Shown piece after piece: positions 25,873-34,600 of a stretch of 64,000 nucleotides of DNA. Numbering within the stretch: position 1 is the stretch's first letter; each line of letters begins with the position of its first letter. Made by a program: the position numbers and the translations under genes. A model generated the notes under the pieces. It searched no databases and was not told where the DNA came from. It saw only the letters and a list, made by a program, of their open reading frames with translations. This DNA is from Roseovarius lutimaris (GTDB lineage Bacteria; Pseudomonadota; Alphaproteobacteria; Rhodobacterales; Rhodobacteraceae): the NCBI RefSeq assembly GCF_900115165.1, contig NZ_FOVP01000014.1:62001-126000 (forward strand), written 5' to 3'.

Positions 25873-27234
25873 ATGTCAGGCCCGCTGAGTTTCGAGACCC
25901 TAAAAACCCAAGTTGCCGCCGGCGAAGTGGATACCGTTCTGGCCTGCCTTGTCGATATGCAGGGCCGCCTGATGGGCAAGCGGTTTCACGCGGGCCATTT
26001 CATTGCCAGCGCCTGGGAAGAAACCCATTGCTGCAACTACCTGTTGGCCACCGATCTTGAGATGACCACCCCCGAGGGCTTTGCCTCGACCAGCTGGGAA
26101 AAGGGTTATGGCGATTACGTGATGAAGCCGGATCTGAGCACCCTGCGCCCGATGCCCTGGCTTGAGGGCACGGTTCTGGTGCTTTGCGATGTGCTTGATC
26201 ACCACACCCAAGAGGACGTGCCGCATTCGCCGCGCGCCATGCTCAAGACACAGCTCAAGCGGCTTGAGGCGCTTGGCTTTGACGCGATGATGGCGACCGA
26301 GCTGGAGTTTTTCCTCTTCGAGCAAAGCTTTGATGAGTTGCGCAAATCGGGCTATCGCGATCTGGTGCCGATCTCGGGTTATAACGAGGATTACAACATC
26401 TTCCAGACCACCAAGGAAGAACACGTGATGCGCCCGGTGCGCAATCATCTCTGGAACGCGGGCCTGCCGATCGAGAATTCCAAGGGCGAGGCCGAGGCCG
26501 GTCAGGAAGAGCTTAACATCAAATACGCGCCCGCCCTCGATACCGCCGATTATCACACCATCGCCAAGCACGCGATCAAGGAAATCGCCTGGCAGCAAGG
26601 GCACGCGGCAAGTTTTCTGCCAAAATGGGATCACAGCCGCGTCGGTTCGTCCAGCCACGTGCATCAGTCTTTGTGGAAAGACGGAAAACCGGCGTTTCAT
26701 GACCCGAACGACAGCCTTGGCATGAGCCAACTGATGAAGCATTACATGGCCGGATTGCTGAAATACGCGCCCGATTACACCTATTTTCTTGCGCCCTATA
26801 TCAACAGCTACAAGCGCTTTCAAAAGGGCACATTCGCGCCGACACGCACGATCTGGTCAGTGGACAATCGCACCGCCGGTTTCCGCCTCTGCGGTGAAGG
26901 CAGCAAGGCGGTGCGCGTCGAGTGCCGGGTTGGTGGGTCTGACCTGAACCCCTACCTCGCGATGGCGGCGCAATTGGCGGCCGGCATCAAGGGCATCGAG
27001 GATGCGCTTGACCTGGCCCCGCCCACGGTGGGCGACGCCTATGCGGGCGATACCGGGCTGATCCCGCAAACGCTGCGCGACGCCTATGTGACGCTCAAAG
27101 GGTCTGACATGCTGCGCGCGGCCTTTGGCGACGATGTGATCGACCACTACGCCCGTGCCGCCGAAGTCGAGATCGAGGATTTTGACCGCGTTGTGACCGA
27201 TTACGAGGTGGCGCGCGGGTTTGAACGGGCGTAA
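25873..27234 (+). CDS. Glutamine synthetase-like gamma-glutamyl-amine ligase (PuuA/GlnT family)
   Basis: A 453-residue GS-fold ligase expected to join glutamate to an amine at the expense of ATP. Catalytic stretches are MMATELEFFLFEQ near residues 137-149, SSHVHQSLW near 259-267, and NRTAGFRLCGEGSKAVRVECRVGGSDLNPYLA near 333-364 in pieces. The start at 25873 has AGGA eight bases upstream; the long upstream in-frame extension crosses the dctP gene and is not real. True GlnA normally sits with glnB, absent here. With the ALDH and Fe-ADH downstream it probably makes gamma-glutamyl-amino-alcohol (inference). Confidence 0.85.
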   Translation: MSGPLSFETLKTQVAAGEVDTVLACLVDMQGRLMGKRFHAGHFIASAWEETHCCNYLLATDLEMTTPEGFASTSWEKGYGDYVMKPDLSTLRPMPWLEGTVLVLCDVLDHHTQEDVPHSPRAMLKTQLKRLEALGFDAMMATELEFFLFEQSFDELRKSGYRDLVPISGYNEDYNIFQTTKEEHVMRPVRNHLWNAGLPIENSKGEAEAGQEELNIKYAPALDTADYHTIAKHAIKEIAWQQGHAASFLPKWDHSRVGSSSHVHQSLWKDGKPAFHDPNDSLGMSQLMKHYMAGLLKYAPDYTYFLAPYINSYKRFQKGTFAPTRTIWSVDNRTAGFRLCGEGSKAVRVECRVGGSDLNPYLAMAAQLAAGIKGIEDALDLAPPTVGDAYAGDTGLIPQTLRDAYVTLKGSDMLRAAFGDDVIDHYARAAEVEIEDFDRVVTDYEVARGFERA

Positions 27235-27313
27235 CAGCCACGCCGTTGGACTTGAGTATTTTTGCCAAGAAGAAACAGGGCGAGTGCGCTTGCCCGTGAC
27301 CAAGGATGCAATC

Positions 27314-28693
27314 ATGCAGACATTGAAATGTATCTCACCCATCGACGGATCGGTCTTTGCCACCCGCGAGGTTTTGAGTGTTGAGGCGGCGCAGGAAGTC
27401 GCCACGCGCGCCCGCGCGGCACAGGTCGCATGGGCCGCGCGCCCCTTGCAGGAGCGGATAGATCTGGTGATGGCAGGCGTCGCCGCCGTTGGCGAGATGA
27501 ACGACGAGATCGTGCCGGAACTGGCGCATATGATGGGGCGGCCGATCCGCTATGGCGGCGAATTTGGCGGCTTCAACGAGCGCGCCAGCCATATGGCCGC
27601 CATTGCCAGGGACGCGCTGGCCGATATCGCCGTGGGCGAGGATGAGACGTTTTTGCGTTATATCAAACGCGTCCCGCATGGCGTGGTGTTTGTCGTAGCG
27701 CCGTGGAATTACCCCTATATGACCGCGATCAATACCGTGGCGCCGGCGCTTATTGCCGGGAATACGATGATCCTCAAGCACGCCACGCAAACGCTGTTGG
27801 CGGGCGAGCGGATGGCACGCGCCTTTCACGCCGCAGGGGTGCCAGAGGATGTCTTTCAGAACGTGTTTCTGGATCACGACACCACATCCACCCTGATCGC
27901 CGCCCGCGCCTTTGATTTCGTCAATTTCACCGGCTCGGTTGGTGGCGGGCGCGCGATGGAGCGTGCGGCGGCAGGCACCTTTACCGGTCTTGGGCTGGAG
28001 CTGGGTGGCAAGGATCCCGGCTATGTCATGCAGGACGCCGATCTTGACGCCGCTGTCGACACGCTGATTGACGGGGCGATGTTCAATTCGGGGCAATGCT
28101 GTTGCGGGATCGAGCGGATTTATGTCCACGAGAGTCTTTATGACGCCTTTGTCGAAAAGGCCGTGGCGATTGTGAAGGGCTATACCCTTGGCAACCCTCT
28201 GGACGCAGAAACCACAATCGGCCCGATGGCCAATGTGCGCTTTGCAACCGAGGTGCGCGGGCAGATCGCCGAGGCGCTGAAAATGGGGGCTGTGGCGCAT
28301 ATCCCGGCGATGCCGGGCGATGATGGCGCCGCCTATCTCACGCCGCAGATTTTGACCGATGTGAACCACGACATGCGCGTCATGCGCGACGAAAGCTTTG
28401 GCCCGGTTGTGGGGATCATGCCGGTCAAAGACGACACCGAGGCCATTGCCCTGATGAACGATAGCGAATTCGGCCTGACCGCCAGCCTCTGGACCGCCGA
28501 TGTTGCGCGCGCACAGAGGGTGGGTGATCAGATCGAGACCGGCACCATTTTTCTCAATCGCGCCGATTACCTTGATCCGGGCCTGTGCTGGACGGGTTGC
28601 AAGAATACCGGTCGCGGCGGTGGCCTGTCGGTGATCGGCTATCACAATCTGACACGTCCCAAATCCTACCATCTCAAGAAGGTGACACAATGA
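27314..28693 (+). CDS. NAD(P)-dependent aldehyde dehydrogenase
   Basis: A 459-residue ALDH. Substrate-independent marks: VVAPWNYPYMTAINTVAPALIAGNTMILKHA near residues 112-142, FTGSVGGGRAM near 201-211, the general base in LELGGKDPGYV near 225-235, and the nucleophile in FNSGQCCCGIERIY near 258-271. The start at 27314 has AAGGA seven bases upstream. Translational coupling to the next gene by an ATGA overlap shows joint function: the alcohol dehydrogenase would supply the aldehyde and this enzyme would oxidise it to the acid. Confidence 0.9.
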   Translation: MQTLKCISPIDGSVFATREVLSVEAAQEVATRARAAQVAWAARPLQERIDLVMAGVAAVGEMNDEIVPELAHMMGRPIRYGGEFGGFNERASHMAAIARDALADIAVGEDETFLRYIKRVPHGVVFVVAPWNYPYMTAINTVAPALIAGNTMILKHATQTLLAGERMARAFHAAGVPEDVFQNVFLDHDTTSTLIAARAFDFVNFTGSVGGGRAMERAAAGTFTGLGLELGGKDPGYVMQDADLDAAVDTLIDGAMFNSGQCCCGIERIYVHESLYDAFVEKAVAIVKGYTLGNPLDAETTIGPMANVRFATEVRGQIAEALKMGAVAHIPAMPGDDGAAYLTPQILTDVNHDMRVMRDESFGPVVGIMPVKDDTEAIALMNDSEFGLTASLWTADVARAQRVGDQIETGTIFLNRADYLDPGLCWTGCKNTGRGGGLSVIGYHNLTRPKSYHLKKVTQ

Positions 28694-29835
28694 GCCTGAC
28701 AGGAAACTGGTCCTATCCGACCACAATGAAATTCGGCGCTGGCCGGATCAAGGAACTGCCCGCTGCCTGTGCGCAGGCTGGGATCAAACGCCCGCTGCTG
28801 GTGACAGACAAAGGCTTGGCCAACCTGCCCGTCACCCAGGCCACGCTTGACATCATGGAGGCCGCCGACCTTGGCCGCGCGATATTTTCCGAGGTCGATC
28901 CAAACCCGAACGAGATCAACCTTGCCGCCGGTGTCGCCGCCTATAAGGCGGGCGACCATGACGGGGTAATCGCCTTTGGCGGCGGTTCGGGGCTCGATCT
29001 GGGCAAGATGGTCGCTTTCATGGCCGGACAAACCCGGCCGGTCTGGGATTACGAGGATGTCGGCGATTGGTGGACCCGCGCCAACAGCGATGCCATCGCG
29101 CCAATCATCGCCGTGCCCACCACTGCGGGCACCGGATCAGAGGTCGGGCGCGCATCGGTGATCACCAATTCCGTGACCCATGTGAAAAAGATCATCTTTC
29201 ACCCCAAGGTCCTGCCCGCCGTGGTGATCTGCGATCCCGAACTAACCGTCGGCATGCCGAAATTCATCACCGCCGGCACCGGGCTTGACGCCTTCGCCCA
29301 TTGCGTCGAGGCATTTTCAAGCCCGCATTACCACCCGATGAGCCAAGGCATTGCGCTTGAGGGCATGCGCCTTGTCATCAACTACCTGCCGCGCGCCTAT
29401 AGTGATGGTACCGATATCGAGGCCCGCGCCCAAATGATGAGCGCCGCCGCCATGGGCGCCACCGCGTTTCAGAAAGGCCTTGGCGCGATCCACGCCATGA
29501 GCCACCCCATCGGCGCCGTCTTCAACACCCACCACGGCACCACCAATGCGGTCTGCATGCCTGCGGTGCTTGACCTCAACGCCGATGTAATCGCCGAACG
29601 GTTTGACCGCGCGACGGGTTATCTTGGCATTTCCGGCGGCTTCGATGGCTTTCGCAGCTTCGTGCAGGAATTCAACGACAGCCTTGGCATCCCGCGCCAC
29701 CTCTCTGATCTTGGCGTCACCGCCGAAGCGATCCCCGATCTGGTGGCCGGCGCAATTACCGACCCAAGCTGTGGCGGCAACCCTGTCACCTTGACCGAAG
29801 AGAACCTGACCGCTCTCTTCCACGCCGCCCTGTAA
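28690..29835 (+). CDS. Iron-containing alcohol dehydrogenase
   Basis: A 381-residue group III (Fe-ADH) dehydrogenase. The NAD-binding GGGSGLDLGKM is near residues 97-107, and PTTAGTGSEVGRASVI near 138-153 is a family hallmark. Metal ligands are in GLDAFAHCVEAF (Asp and His, about residues 198-209) and AIHAMSHPIGAVFNTHHG (two further His, about 262-279). Overlaps the ALDH stop by four bases. As the last gene of the operon it probably oxidises the alcohol group of the glutamylated amino alcohol (inference). Confidence 0.9.
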   Translation: MSLTGNWSYPTTMKFGAGRIKELPAACAQAGIKRPLLVTDKGLANLPVTQATLDIMEAADLGRAIFSEVDPNPNEINLAAGVAAYKAGDHDGVIAFGGGSGLDLGKMVAFMAGQTRPVWDYEDVGDWWTRANSDAIAPIIAVPTTAGTGSEVGRASVITNSVTHVKKIIFHPKVLPAVVICDPELTVGMPKFITAGTGLDAFAHCVEAFSSPHYHPMSQGIALEGMRLVINYLPRAYSDGTDIEARAQMMSAAAMGATAFQKGLGAIHAMSHPIGAVFNTHHGTTNAVCMPAVLDLNADVIAERFDRATGYLGISGGFDGFRSFVQEFNDSLGIPRHLSDLGVTAEAIPDLVAGAITDPSCGGNPVTLTEENLTALFHAAL

Positions 29836-29868
29836 CCCGGCCCAAAGGGCCCGAAGACGCGCACTTGT

Positions 29869-29890
29869 GTTTCTTCTGGCTCTAAATATC
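29869..29890 (+). repeat. 22-bp dispersed repeat, copy 1
   Basis: A 22-bp sequence (core TTCTTCTGGCTCTAAATAT) located 34 bp after the Fe-ADH stop. An identical copy is at 49985-50006, and a one-mismatch copy in opposite orientation is at 46506-46527. All lie in spaces just downstream of genes. Confidence 0.85.
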
Positions 29891-29928
29891 TACCGTGTTG
29901 CTTCGGTCGACACCTGGTAGCAACGAAA

Positions 29929-29981
29929 GCATGGGCAAAAAGCGTGTAAACGCCAAAAATCGGAACGCTTTTTGCCCATGC
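29929..29981. repeat. 16-bp perfect inverted repeat
   Basis: Arms GCATGGGCAAAAAGCG (29929-29944) and its exact complement (29966-29981) flank a 21-base loop. The stem is strong and symmetric and could act as a bidirectional terminator or be the remains of a small mobile element. Confidence 0.8.
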
Positions 29982-30234
29982 GATTTCAGCAGAGCAGTCG
30001 TTCGTCTTTCGCGCGGCGGATTCAACGAGAGAGCCCACAGCAGAAGTCTTAATTCCTCGCTGCGCGCGCTCGCGACACAAATTTCTTTGCATCTGCGCAA
30101 GTTTGAACGCTGCGTGGCAGCGGGGAAATGGACGCTAATGCTCCGCGCGGCGAAATTCACGTGATCAACTTTCAGGTCGCGGAAAAACTCGACCTTCGTT
30201 GCGGCTGCACCGATGGCAACTCTTCATAAGCGTT

Positions 30235-30507
30235 TCAGTTCTGCAGATTGAAATCAAAGAGTGTCGAGTGCCGATCTCGGGCAAGTGTTTTAACCTCGGC
30301 CTTGTTCAGCGACTTAAGTATTTCCTCTTGCGTCAGGCCCTTGGAGCGCAATGTCGACCACAAGCGTCGCGCCGATGCAGGCGACCAGGGTAAGGCGGCG
30401 ACTGATAGCCACTGTCTCAGCGGGGCGGGCAAGCCATCATAGGCCGACATGGGATCACCAGACCGACGTTTGTGACGCAGACTGCTTTGTCCAAGATTTC
30501 CGCTCAT
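30235..30507 (-). CDS. Small conserved protein, DUF6525-like, in zinc locus
   Basis: A 90-residue basic protein with an N-terminal [19 protein letters not shown] segment and a central LPAPLRQWLSVAALPWSP motif (about residues 26-43), followed by a helical part ending in KSLNKAEVKTLARDRHSTLF. I recall this layout from the DUF6525 family of Rhodobacteraceae but cannot confirm it. It overlaps the DUF1826 gene by four bases (ATGA), so it is co-translated with the COG0523 operon. No metal-binding motif is evident; function unknown. Confidence 0.7.
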   Translation of the reverse strand: MSGNLGQSSLRHKRRSGDPMSAYDGLPAPLRQWLSVAALPWSPASARRLWSTLRSKGLTQEEILKSLNKAEVKTLARDRHSTLFDFNLQN

Positions 30508-31139
30508 ATTTCATCTTCCGGATCAGTCACGGGATCGAGCACGAGGACCAGCCGGGTTTCGCCCGTGCCTTCGATGGGCGGTGAGCGATGCAGCAAACCG
30601 GAGGACGGCTCAGCGGGCCAAAGCGTTCCGCGCAACAGGATGGGTGAGCCAGTCTGAACCGTGAAGAAGCGTTGCGGGTCAGCCCCGTCGGACGATATCC
30701 CGTATTGCGTTCCGGTGCCCCGATAGGTGCACACAAGCCGCGCGGTAATGGCGTCGACGTGGAACTTGCGGCAGGCATTGGTGGTTACCACGTCCAACCG
30801 AAGCCGCAAGAACCTTGCCTTCATCAGGTCCGAAAACATGTCGGCCAACCCGACAATGTCCTGCTGAAGCCAGTCACGTTCTGACCCGTCAGGCAGATTG
30901 GCCATATCAAAGAGGTGCTGCACGGCCTCACCAACGGCGTGCAGCGGGAGGATAACCCGCGCCCGTGGTAAACCTTCGCTGTCAATGCCATCCAACCAGA
31001 CTTCCACGTCAGGGGGCATTTTCCGACGCCAGATTGCAGCGGCACATCCGGGCTGCACGAAAGTGCCCAGGTCAGCTGGATCATCTGCCATGCCAACCCC
31101 GATAGCCGCATCCTTGACGGTTCTTCTGACCAAATTCAT
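30504..31139 (-). CDS. DUF1826 domain protein
   Basis: A 211-residue soluble protein. Family-like parts are [21 protein letters not shown] early on, then [17 protein letters not shown] (about residues 113-129), [11 protein letters not shown] and [20 protein letters not shown] near the C-terminus. The spread of conserved His, Cys and Arg and its fold pattern recall a cupin or 2-oxoglutarate-dependent-like protein, but this is not certain. DUF1826 genes are commonly beside COG0523 GTPases in Zur regulons, which is the case here, with ATGA overlaps on both sides. The start at 31139 overlaps the GTPase stop. Confidence 0.78.
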   Translation of the reverse strand: MNLVRRTVKDAAIGVGMADDPADLGTFVQPGCAAAIWRRKMPPDVEVWLDGIDSEGLPRARVILPLHAVGEAVQHLFDMANLPDGSERDWLQQDIVGLADMFSDLMKARFLRLRLDVVTTNACRKFHVDAITARLVCTYRGTGTQYGISSDGADPQRFFTVQTGSPILLRGTLWPAEPSSGLLHRSPPIEGTGETRLVLVLDPVTDPEDEI

Positions 31140-32356
31140 GCAGCGTCCTCGACATGGCGCCAACCTGGGAACGGATCGGGCAGGTCTAGCGGCAAGGCGT
31201 CCGGTCCGGCCGCCAGGACAGCGGGCACCACGCAGGTATCCAGTTTTGCCTTGAGAACCGCCCAGTCAATGCCCGCGCCGATAAAGACCAGTTCCTGCCG
31301 CCGGTCGCCCCAAGGCTCCGCCCAGTGTTGTTTGATGTAATCGGATGCCGTGACATGTTCGGGCCACCGTTCCCGGGGTACGTTCGCCCACCAGGTCCCG
31401 ATAGGTTTGACGCTCGACAACGATCCCGCAAGCGAAAATTCCGCCACCCATTCGGGTCGGGTTGCGATCCAGAAATGCCCCTTGGCCCTGATAACGCTGG
31501 GCATGTCTCCGTTCAGTACGGCGAGGATTTTCTCGGGGATAAACGGGGCCTTGGCGCGATACACATAGGAGGCCACGCCGTATTCCTCGGTCTCGGGCAC
31601 GTGGTCGGCAAAGCCGTAGAGTTCCTTTGCCCACATCGGGTGCTCATGGGCCTGATCGAAATCAAAGAGGCCTGTGTCGAGGATCTTTTCGGCCGCGACG
31701 CGCGACTGGTTGGTCTCGATGACCTGTGCATCCGCATTTAGGCTTCTGATAATCTTGCGCGCTGCGTCGACCTTATCGGGGCCTGCATCATCGACTTTGT
31801 TCAGGATCACGACATCGGCAAATTCGATCTGGTCAGTCAGCAGATGCACAAGGGTGCGTTCGTCTTCCTCGCCCATCGTTTCGCCGCGGTCGCGCAGGAA
31901 ATCGTGGCTGGCGTAATCGTTCAGAAGGTTCACGGCATCCACCACCGTGACCATCGTATCGAGACGGGCCACATCCGACAGGCTGTCGCCGAATTCATCG
32001 CGGAAATCGAAGGTGGCGGCGACGGGCAGCGGCTCGGAGATCCCGGTGGATTCGATCAACAGATAGTCAAACCGCCCCTCGCCAGCCAGCTTGCGCACCT
32101 CATCAAGCAGGTCATCGCGCAGGGTGCAGCAGATGCAGCCGTTCGACATCTCCACCAGTGTTTCGTCCCTGCGACTTAGTTCGGTGTCAGCGCGGACCAG
32201 ATCCGCATCGATGTTCACCTCAGACATGTCGTTGACGATCACTGCGACCCGCCGTCCGTCCCTGTTGTTGAGAACGCGATTGAGAAGCGTGGTCTTGCCA
32301 GCCCCAAGGAAGCCGGACAGGACAGTTACGGGAAGGCGGGAGTCTGTATCTTTCAT
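31136..32356 (-). CDS. COG0523 (CobW/ZigA-type) GTP-binding metal chaperone
   Basis: A 406-residue G3E-family GTPase. Walker [10 protein letters not shown] is at about residues 15-23, the metal-binding CxCC motif is in [11 protein letters not shown] near 72-82, and ILNKVD is the guanine-specificity loop near 183. A C-terminal CobW_C domain follows from about 265 ([14 protein letters not shown]). Long members with this form (ZigA/YeiR class) are made under zinc starvation and deliver Zn to client enzymes. The start at 32356 has GAGG five bases upstream. It heads the short unit with DUF1826 and DUF6525-like genes, downstream of a second GTPase. Confidence 0.88.
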   Translation of the reverse strand: MKDTDSRLPVTVLSGFLGAGKTTLLNRVLNNRDGRRVAVIVNDMSEVNIDADLVRADTELSRRDETLVEMSNGCICCTLRDDLLDEVRKLAGEGRFDYLLIESTGISEPLPVAATFDFRDEFGDSLSDVARLDTMVTVVDAVNLLNDYASHDFLRDRGETMGEEDERTLVHLLTDQIEFADVVILNKVDDAGPDKVDAARKIIRSLNADAQVIETNQSRVAAEKILDTGLFDFDQAHEHPMWAKELYGFADHVPETEEYGVASYVYRAKAPFIPEKILAVLNGDMPSVIRAKGHFWIATRPEWVAEFSLAGSLSSVKPIGTWWANVPRERWPEHVTASDYIKQHWAEPWGDRRQELVFIGAGIDWAVLKAKLDTCVVPAVLAAGPDALPLDLPDPFPGWRHVEDAA

Positions 32357-32561
32357 GGGGACCTCATTCATCAATGGTTTTGGGTAGGTGGGAACATCGA
32401 ATTCGGTTCGCAGAACCCGCATTTCTCTAAGTCCCTATGCGCAATCATGACTGCGCCCCCAGCGACTTGACCAGCCTGGCTCGGGCCAAATGGGCACTGG
32501 TACTGGGCGGGAGCAGCCAGAGCATTGGGCGGATCATGGAGTTGAATGCACGCTGCATGAG

Positions 32562-33683
32562 TCAGAATGGCATCTCTGTGGTGTGCACAAGACTACCGTC
32601 GGCGCGCGTTTCTTGCGGTCGCATCCGCAACGTCTCCAGACTGCCCCTCAGGTGGCTTTTGTCGATATCGCGCGCAATGACCACGACGCGGCTTGTCGTG
32701 TCTTTGCCAGACCAGGATTTCAGCGGCACAGGGGCGTCGAAAATATGTTGTACACCGTGAAACACGAAGGGCCAGTCGATGCCCTCTACGTGAACGATAC
32801 CCTTTATTCTCAATATATCCGGACCCTTGAGTGCGATCAGCGTATCAAGCCAGAAGTCAAAGACGTCAGCCGGGATTGGCTCGGCCACTTCGATGGAGGC
32901 AGAGCCGATGCGGCTGTCGTGATGCGCATGGGCTCCAAGGCTGGCCATGGGTTGAGCCGCAGGCGTTTTGGGGGCCAGGCCTGAAAGGCCCGCCAATGGG
33001 TCAGGCTTGGAACTGGACACACCAAGCCAATCCGAAAGCTCATCTGATGTCACGCCCTCGCGCATGGCCGTAAGGTTGAAAAGGCTACCAGGGGCGATCC
33101 GCCCCTGATCACCAAGCACGACCCGCGCCGTGCTATTGATACCGTGCAGTCGGTCCGTGAGGCGATCAAGCTGCGAGGTTGAGACAAGATCGGTTTTTGT
33201 GATGACCAGCAAATCAGCCATGGCCACTTGGTTCACCGCCTCGAATTGCGCATCAAGCGTGCGCGGGCCGTTTGCGGCATCGGCCAGCGTCACGATCCCG
33301 TCCATCCGGTAATGGGGCGCGATCAGGTCATCGACGATCAGGGTATGATGGATCGGCCCCGGATCCGCGATCCCGGTGGTCTCGATCACGACACGATCAA
33401 ACGCCAACTCCCCGCGCTTGCGACGCGCCATGAGCGATGCCATCGTTTTCGCCAGATCGCCGCGGATCGAGCAGCACAGGCAACCCGACTGCATGAGCAC
33501 GGTTTCCTCGGTCGCCTCCTCGATCAGGTCATGATCAAGACCGACATCCCCGAATTCGTTCATCACAACGGCAATGCGCCCCGCGTCCGGATCGCGGATC
33601 AAATGGTTCAAGAGAGTCGTCTTGCCAGCACCTAAAAAACCGGTCAGCAAGGTAACAGGCACCCTGTCATCTTCGCGCTCCAT
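32562..33683 (-). CDS. Second COG0523 (CobW-like) GTP-binding protein
   Basis: A 373-residue G3E GTPase, clearly distinct from the next gene. Walker [10 protein letters not shown] lies near residues 15-23, the CxCC motif is SGCLCCSIRGD near 66-76, and VITKTD is the specificity loop. A His-rich insertion GAHAHHD near residue 268 precedes the CobW_C domain (RIKGIVHVEGIDWPFVFHGVQHIFD). The start at 33683 has GGGGA upstream. It is divergent from hisI, sharing a putative Zur box, and is followed by the ZigA-type gene after 205 bases. Two COG0523 paralogues in one locus suggests different client enzymes, one of which may be HisI (inference). Confidence 0.87.
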   Translation of the reverse strand: MEREDDRVPVTLLTGFLGAGKTTLLNHLIRDPDAGRIAVVMNEFGDVGLDHDLIEEATEETVLMQSGCLCCSIRGDLAKTMASLMARRKRGELAFDRVVIETTGIADPGPIHHTLIVDDLIAPHYRMDGIVTLADAANGPRTLDAQFEAVNQVAMADLLVITKTDLVSTSQLDRLTDRLHGINSTARVVLGDQGRIAPGSLFNLTAMREGVTSDELSDWLGVSSSKPDPLAGLSGLAPKTPAAQPMASLGAHAHHDSRIGSASIEVAEPIPADVFDFWLDTLIALKGPDILRIKGIVHVEGIDWPFVFHGVQHIFDAPVPLKSWSGKDTTSRVVVIARDIDKSHLRGSLETLRMRPQETRADGSLVHTTEMPF

Positions 33684-33730
33684 AAAGACGTCCCCTCTGT
33701 TCGATCTTGATCCGATCAGCAATTTATGTT

Positions 33731-33752
33731 TGTTACGTTATATCATAATATT
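33731..33752. promoter_or_regulatory. Putative Zur box, cobW/hisI divergent promoter
   Basis: AT-rich 22-bp site with core GTTACGTTATATCATAAT in the 87-bp space between the divergent COG0523 and hisI genes. Its core GTnACGTTATATnAT recurs, on the opposite strand, in the znuA-zur space (35676-35697). GTTAT...ATAAT-type dyads are typical of alphaproteobacterial Zur sites. Binding is inferred. Confidence 0.6.
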
Positions 33753-33770
33753 CCGCAAGAGGATCAAATC

Positions 33771-34244
33771 ATGTCGAGCATCTCTTTTCACCCGCGCCAA
33801 TCGCTCGAACAGGTCGAAGAGGGATGCATGCTTGCACCGAAATTCGGTGTGGACGGGCTCGTTCCCTGCGTCACCACCGATGCAACCAGCCACGAGGTTC
33901 TGATGCTGGGCTGGATGAACGCCGAAGCGCTGCGCCGAACGCTGGAAACCGGCGAAGCGCATTACTTCAGCCGCTCACGACAAGTGATGTGGCGCAAGGG
34001 AGCCACCTCGGGTCTTGTCCAAAATGTGGTAGAGGCGCGGATCGACGATGACCAGGACGCGATCTGGCTTCGGGTCGAGATTGGGGGCGCGGGTGCGTCC
34101 TGCCATGTCGGCTATCGGTCATGTTTCTACAGAGCGATCCCAACCGTAGAAAACGCGGGAGACCCGTTGATGTTCACGGAAAGCGCGAAAACGTTTGATC
34201 CAGTCGCCGTCTATGGCGATGCGCCCAATCCAACGCTACTGTGA
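33771..34244 (+). CDS. hisI: HisI-type phosphoribosyl-AMP cyclohydrolase paralogue
   Basis: A 157-residue HisI-family protein. Visible family residues are [28 protein letters not shown] near residues 43-70, [24 protein letters not shown] near 79-103 with the Mg-binding Asp cluster (D-D-D-Q-D), and Cys pairs in [15 protein letters not shown] near 108-122. HisI is a zinc enzyme of histidine biosynthesis (PR-AMP to ProFAR). No other his genes are nearby; placement in a Zur-type locus matches known zinc-starvation HisI paralogues linked to COG0523 proteins. The start at 33771 has AGAGGA upstream. Confidence 0.85.
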   Translation: MSSISFHPRQSLEQVEEGCMLAPKFGVDGLVPCVTTDATSHEVLMLGWMNAEALRRTLETGEAHYFSRSRQVMWRKGATSGLVQNVVEARIDDDQDAIWLRVEIGGAGASCHVGYRSCFYRAIPTVENAGDPLMFTESAKTFDPVAVYGDAPNPTLL

Positions 34245-34501
34245 GCCTCGCTGCGGGTATGCGCGACAGGGCAGCGATGCTGTGGCACGTCCAGCGCGTC
34301 AAACGCATGGTTCGCGAACGGATGCCCCTTGGAAACCATGCGCTTGTTTCAGTTGCCGAGGTTCCCTGTGATGACCCCGCTTGTCCGGGTCCAGCGACCC
34401 AGATCACGATCCTTGGTCTCGATATGGTCCGGCGCGGGTTTGTGATCCATGTGCCGGTCGCGGCGATCACCGAGGCCGATCTTGCCGCGATCAGCGCCTA
34501 G
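34241..34501 (+). CDS. Small Cys-motif protein of the zinc locus, unknown function
   Basis: An 86-residue protein translationally coupled to hisI (GTG at 34241 overlaps the hisI stop; an ATG at 34259 is the alternative). It contains [21 protein letters not shown] near residues 37-57 with a C-x5-C pair, and two short beta-rich stretches ([21 protein letters not shown]). The Cys motif could bind a metal. I do not recognise a named family. The tight coupling to a zinc-enzyme paralogue suggests a zinc-linked role such as a metal carrier or a HisI partner (inference). Confidence 0.68.
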   Translation: MSLAAGMRDRAAMLWHVQRVKRMVRERMPLGNHALVSVAEVPCDDPACPGPATQITILGLDMVRRGFVIHVPVAAITEADLAAISA

Positions 34502-34600
34502 GGCCGCCAATCGCGGCTTGGCCCGGCCAGGCCTCACAACACAGAACAAATGGCCGTCCGCGTGCCACAAAAGAAACTCGGCGGCACGCGGTCAAAGCGT

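Larger units (their letters stand above)
29836..30234. other. Non-coding spacer with repeats after the Fe-ADH gene
   Basis: About 400 bp with no credible gene. It begins with a weak hairpin GGCCC-AAA-GGGCC (29839-29851), contains a 22-bp repeat (29869-29890), and a long inverted repeat (29929-29981). The rest is GC-poorer than neighbouring genes, and short open frames in it have no start support. It resembles the degenerate spacer at 37790-38195 in composition. Confidence 0.6.
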
